DNA from: Chromobacteriaceae bacterium | GTDB lineage: Bacteria > Pseudomonadota > Gammaproteobacteria > Burkholderiales > Aquaspirillaceae | DNA length: 14,625 nt | Assembly (NCBI GenBank): GCA_030151505.1 | Contig: JASLDQ010000157.1 | Location: forward strand, 1 to 14,625 | Direction of reading: 5' to 3' | In this document: piece after piece, positions 11,917 to 14,625 of the stretch | Numbering within the stretch: the stretch's first letter is position 1 | Layout: each line of letters begins with the position of its first letter | Position numbers and translations under genes: made by a program | Notes under the pieces: generated by a model | Database searches by the model: none | What the model saw: only the letters and a program-made list of their open reading frames with translations | What the model was told of the DNA's origin: nothing

Positions 11917-14625
11917 TCAACGGGTCGTTCCACTGCTGGTCACCCACGCCGAGACATACCCCGGTAGTGCCGACACCAGCGAGCGGATGCGGTACTGGTA
12001 GGTGGTGCGCGTCGCGAGCCTGGTGTCGGTATACGTGTTTTTGGAATACCCGCTCAGCACCGTCACCGGCGTCCAGGCACCACAGCTATTGCGGGTGACG
12101 GTGCAACGCTGGATTTCGTATCCGGTCACAAAGCCGGTCGCGCCGTTCCAGTTCAGCTTCAAGGAAGAGGTCGTGGCCGAGCCGATGCTGAATCCGCCCG
12201 GTGCCGCCGGCGCGGCCGCCGAGGCGACATAGACCTGGCTGACCGGCCCGGTCGTCGCGCCGTTGACCGCCCCCACCTGGTAGGAATACAGGGTGTTGCC
12301 CGTCACGCCGGCGTCGTCGTAGCTGCTCAGGTTGGGCGCCAGCACCGAGTTGGTGTTGGGCAGCTTGCGATAACTGCCGGTGGTCAGGGCGCCGGTGTTG
12401 CCGTTGGCCGTGACCGTCGCGCGCTGGACCACGTAGCCCGTCTCGCCGGACGAGGCATCGCCCCAGCTCAGGCCGACGGTCGCCCGCGACGCGGTGTAGC
12501 GGGCCGTCAGGTTGGTCGGCGCCAGCAGCAAATTCGGCGGTGCCTGGGTCACGGTGTTGGATGGCAGGGAATCGCCGGCGGCATTGAAGGCCACCACCCG
12601 GAAGACATACTTGGTGTTTGGCGACAGCGCCGGCAGCGTGAAGCGGGTCTGGTTCGCCAGCGTGGTGGCCAGATCCTTGAACGCCGCGTTGTTGACGGAC
12701 TGCTGGACGCGGAAGCCGATCTCGTTTTTGGCGTTGCCCAGCGTCGTCGGCGCACCGGACGGCGTGGGATCGGTCCAGCTCAGGATTCCCGATGCCATCG
12801 CCAGACCGGAAGGCGCGTTCGGCACCACGTTCTGGTAGTTGAACACCACCGGCCGCATGAAGTCGTTTTCCTCATGCCCGAGGATGTGGCAGTGCCATAC
12901 GTATTCCCAACCGAAATTGACCATCTGGTTGGTGACGGCGGCCGGATTGCCGGTAAGCGGATCGACCTGGGTGAAGCCGGTGGCGACGCCGGCGGGCTGG
13001 GTCGGGTCCATCAGGCGCACGCTGTTGGGCAAGCCGAAGGACAGTTTCGGCGCCTTGGCCCGGACGGCAACGATGATGTCCTCCAGCGGATTCATCTTGA
13101 CGGTTTCCTTCCAGCCCAGCTCGTTGTCGGCCGGCGGCTTCAGCGTGCCGTCCCAGCCAACCCGGTTGATGACCTGCACGTTGACCAGATGGAAATGCAC
13201 CGGGTGGGTATCGACGCCGTTATGGGTGATTTTCCAGAGCTGGGTCTCGCCGTCGTCGATCTTCTCGGTGACCGGATCGATAAAGCCGAGCGGAATCGTG
13301 GTCTGGATCAGCGAGCTGGTGTAGGGCAGCTCGACCCCGAGGGTGGCGTTCATGCGGCCGTAGTTGGGGTCGAACAGCTCCTGGATGGCCTTGTTGAGCA
13401 CGGGGAAGTCACTGACCGCGCTCCCCGCCGCCACCGTTTTGGAGGTGGACAGGATGGTTTTCTTCACCGGGTCCCACGGTTTGTAGGTCAGGCTGTCGCC
13501 GGCGGTGAAGTTGAACGTCGGCGTGTTCAGCGAGCCGGTGAAGATTCTGGCGTAGGTATTGCCCGTCACCTTGACGTCGGAGACGGGGTTGTACGCCAGT
13601 TCGGCAACGACGGGCTGGGGCTGGCTGGTCCGGTAGGCATTCGGCAAGGCGGCGGCCAGGGACGGCACATCGAAAGCGCTCGCCGGCGCGGTGTTGGCGA
13701 CCTTGATCTGCATGATGGTCCGGGTATTGGGGCCGAACCCCGCCACGGAGGAAGGCGCGCCGCCGACGCCGGTCAGGTCGGGATTGTCGGTGTAGTAATC
13801 GACGCGCGGGTCGAAGGCCGGCACCGGGGTCGGGGAATCGTTGTAGAGAATCAGGGTCTTGCCCGCGTAGCGCGAGAAATCGACCACCACGTCGGCCCGC
13901 TCCGCCGGCCCGATGAACAGCCCGTGGGTGGAGACGTTCAGCACGGTCACGCTGCGACGGTCGTACTCGTAGTTGACCGGCGTGGAGGGAATGATCGCCG
14001 GCGCGGGAAGCAGCCCGCCTTCGCTGCCGATCTGGACGATCTGCGGCCCGGCGGTCCGGGGATCGGGCACGCCGCCGTCGCGGCCGTCGGTGGGCCACAG
14101 GTCCGGCCAGCAGCTGACGCCCACGCCGACCGGCAGACCGGTGGCGGGATCCGGGCCAGCTCCGGCCGCCGAGCACAGCGGCAGGGTCGGCGGCGGGGGC
14201 ACCGCCGCGACCATTTTCACTTCCGTGTTGATGGCCGCCACCGCAGCCGCGCCCGAGCCGGCGGTATCGGTGATGGTGACCGTCGGCGGCAAGGTATAGC
14301 CGCTGCCGGGGTTGGTCACGGTGATGCCGGCGATGGCACCACCCACCACGGTGGCCGTGGCCGTCGCGCCACCGGCGCCGGCGTTGGTTTCGTTCGGGTT
14401 CGGCGTGATGGCGACGGTCGCCGCCGCCGTGTAAGCAGAGCCGCCGGACACCACGGATATGGCGAGGGGATCGGCGACATACAGCCCGAGGTTGAACATG
14501 CGGTCGTTGGCGGCGTTGAGGACGCGCAGGCGGTAGGCCTTCGGCTCGACCGTCAGCGAGGGATAGGCCGTGCCGTTGACGATGGGCGTGTCGCCGAAGG
14601 CCTCCGGCACGGTGGAAACATTGCC
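11917..14625 (-). CDS. mofA: MofA-like multicopper oxidase with three C-terminal fibronectin type III domains (5' end outside window)
   Basis: C-terminal 902 codons of a very large multicopper oxidase; the frame is open through the right edge, so the true start, signal peptide and first copper motifs are missing. Numbering from the codon at 14608-14610: a cupredoxin segment with RVLNAANDRMFNLGLYVADP (about 29-48), a repeat insertion (about 51-128), then TDGRDGGVPDPRTAGP and IGSEGGLLPAP, as in the MofA/bilirubin oxidase-like group. The last cupredoxin domain carries the copper motifs HPVHFH (469-474) and HCHILGH with following residues (573-585). Three FN3 domains follow at about 597-690, 697-797 and 802-897. 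Such enzymes oxidise Mn(II), Fe(II) or phenols using O2 at four coppers. The FKBP and cytochrome genes downstream support a MofA-type identity. Substrate is unproven, and even in Leptothrix the role of MofA is not firmly settled. Confidence 0.9.
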   Translation of the reverse strand, partial: GNVSTVPEAFGDTPIVNGTAYPSLTVEPKAYRLRVLNAANDRMFNLGLYVADPLAISVVSGGSAYTAAATVAITPNPNETNAGAGGATATATVVGGAIAGITVTNPGSGYTLPPTVTITDTAGSGAAAVAAINTEVKMVAAVPPPPTLPLCSAAGAGPDPATGLPVGVGVSCWPDLWPTDGRDGGVPDPRTAGPQIVQIGSEGGLLPAPAIIPSTPVNYEYDRRSVTVLNVSTHGLFIGPAERADVVVDFSRYAGKTLILYNDSPTPVPAFDPRVDYYTDNPDLTGVGGAPSSVAGFGPNTRTIMQIKVANTAPASAFDVPSLAAALPNAYRTSQPQPVVAELAYNPVSDVKVTGNTYARIFTGSLNTPTFNFTAGDSLTYKPWDPVKKTILSTSKTVAAGSAVSDFPVLNKAIQELFDPNYGRMNATLGVELPYTSSLIQTTIPLGFIDPVTEKIDDGETQLWKITHNGVDTHPVHFHLVNVQVINRVGWDGTLKPPADNELGWKETVKMNPLEDIIVAVRAKAPKLSFGLPNSVRLMDPTQPAGVATGFTQVDPLTGNPAAVTNQMVNFGWEYVWHCHILGHEENDFMRPVVFNYQNVVPNAPSGLAMASGILSWTDPTPSGAPTTLGNAKNEIGFRVQQSVNNAAFKDLATTLANQTRFTLPALSPNTKYVFRVVAFNAAGDSLPSNTVTQAPPNLLLAPTNLTARYTASRATVGLSWGDASSGETGYVVQRATVTANGNTGALTTGSYRKLPNTNSVLAPNLSSYDDAGVTGNTLYSYQVGAVNGATTGPVSQVYVASAAAPAAPGGFSIGSATTSSLKLNWNGATGFVTGYEIQRCTVTRNSCGAWTPVTVLSGYSKNTYTDTRLATRTTYQYRIRSLVSALPGYVSAWVTSSGTTR
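14227..14460 (-). repeat. Two-copy Gly/Thr/Val-rich repeat inserted in the oxidase cupredoxin domain
   Basis: Protein-level repeat inside the oxidase gene. Residues 51-69 and 96-114 (numbering from 14610) align without gaps at 10 of 19 identical positions, sharing the pattern I-x-V-x3-GS-x-YT-x3-TV-x-IT. Each is followed by a Gly/Ala-rich stretch (about 77-92 and 117-126). The unit is about 45 residues. It interrupts the link between LGLYVADP and TEVKMV, two segments I would expect to be close together in MofA-type oxidases. Confidence 0.7.

Noticed and set aside
14608..14610. GTG as start codon of the multicopper oxidase
   Set aside because: The frame stays open to the right edge, and the protein begins in the middle of a cupredoxin region without a signal peptide, so the true start lies outside the window.

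Overview
The window is high-GC DNA, and every gene I can support reads on the minus strand, so transcription runs from high to low coordinates. The genes suggest a Gram-negative, probably betaproteobacterial, chromosome: a secretin-based export system, a signal-peptide-bearing c-type cytochrome, a SCO protein, and a multicopper oxidase set that resembles the mofABC cluster described in Leptothrix. The species cannot be read from the sequence. I see no rRNA, tRNA, CRISPR array, insertion sequence or phage gene. The long plus-strand open frames are antisense shadows of real genes.

Module 1 (about 14625 to 8258) is a periplasmic or extracellular metal/redox operon. In order of transcription it holds a very large multicopper oxidase with three C-terminal fibronectin type III domains (5' end outside the window), an 85-residue basic exported protein of unknown function, an FKBP-type peptidyl-prolyl isomerase, a cytochrome c fused to a periplasmic-binding-protein-like domain, and a SCO1/SenC copper chaperone. 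The order oxidase, FKBP isomerase, cytochrome matches mofA-mofB-mofC. The SCO protein could supply copper, the isomerase could help folding, and the cytochrome could take electrons from the oxidase.

Module 2 (8126 to 7359) is one soluble NarL/DesK-type histidine kinase with no visible sensor domain and no partner response regulator in the window. An AT-richer spacer with an inverted repeat lies upstream, and two GC-rich hairpins follow its stop codon.

Module 3 (7181 to 1) is a compact Gsp/type IV pilus-like machine: major pseudopilin GspG, inner-membrane platform GspF, ATPase GspE, a split GspL/M-like set (PilM-, PilN- and PilO-like), a PilP/GspC-like connector with a proline-rich linker, and a lipoprotein secretin with N-terminal TPR-like repeats that runs off the left edge. 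From gspF onward the genes are joined by 1-, 4- or 20-base overlaps, so they look like one translationally coupled operon.

The most interesting reading is that the two large modules belong together: a dedicated Gsp-like exporter beside a MofA-like multicopper oxidase. This recalls the Gsp-related Xcm pathway linked to secretion of the manganese-oxidising factor in Pseudomonas putida GB-1. The functional link and the substrate, Mn(II), are inference.
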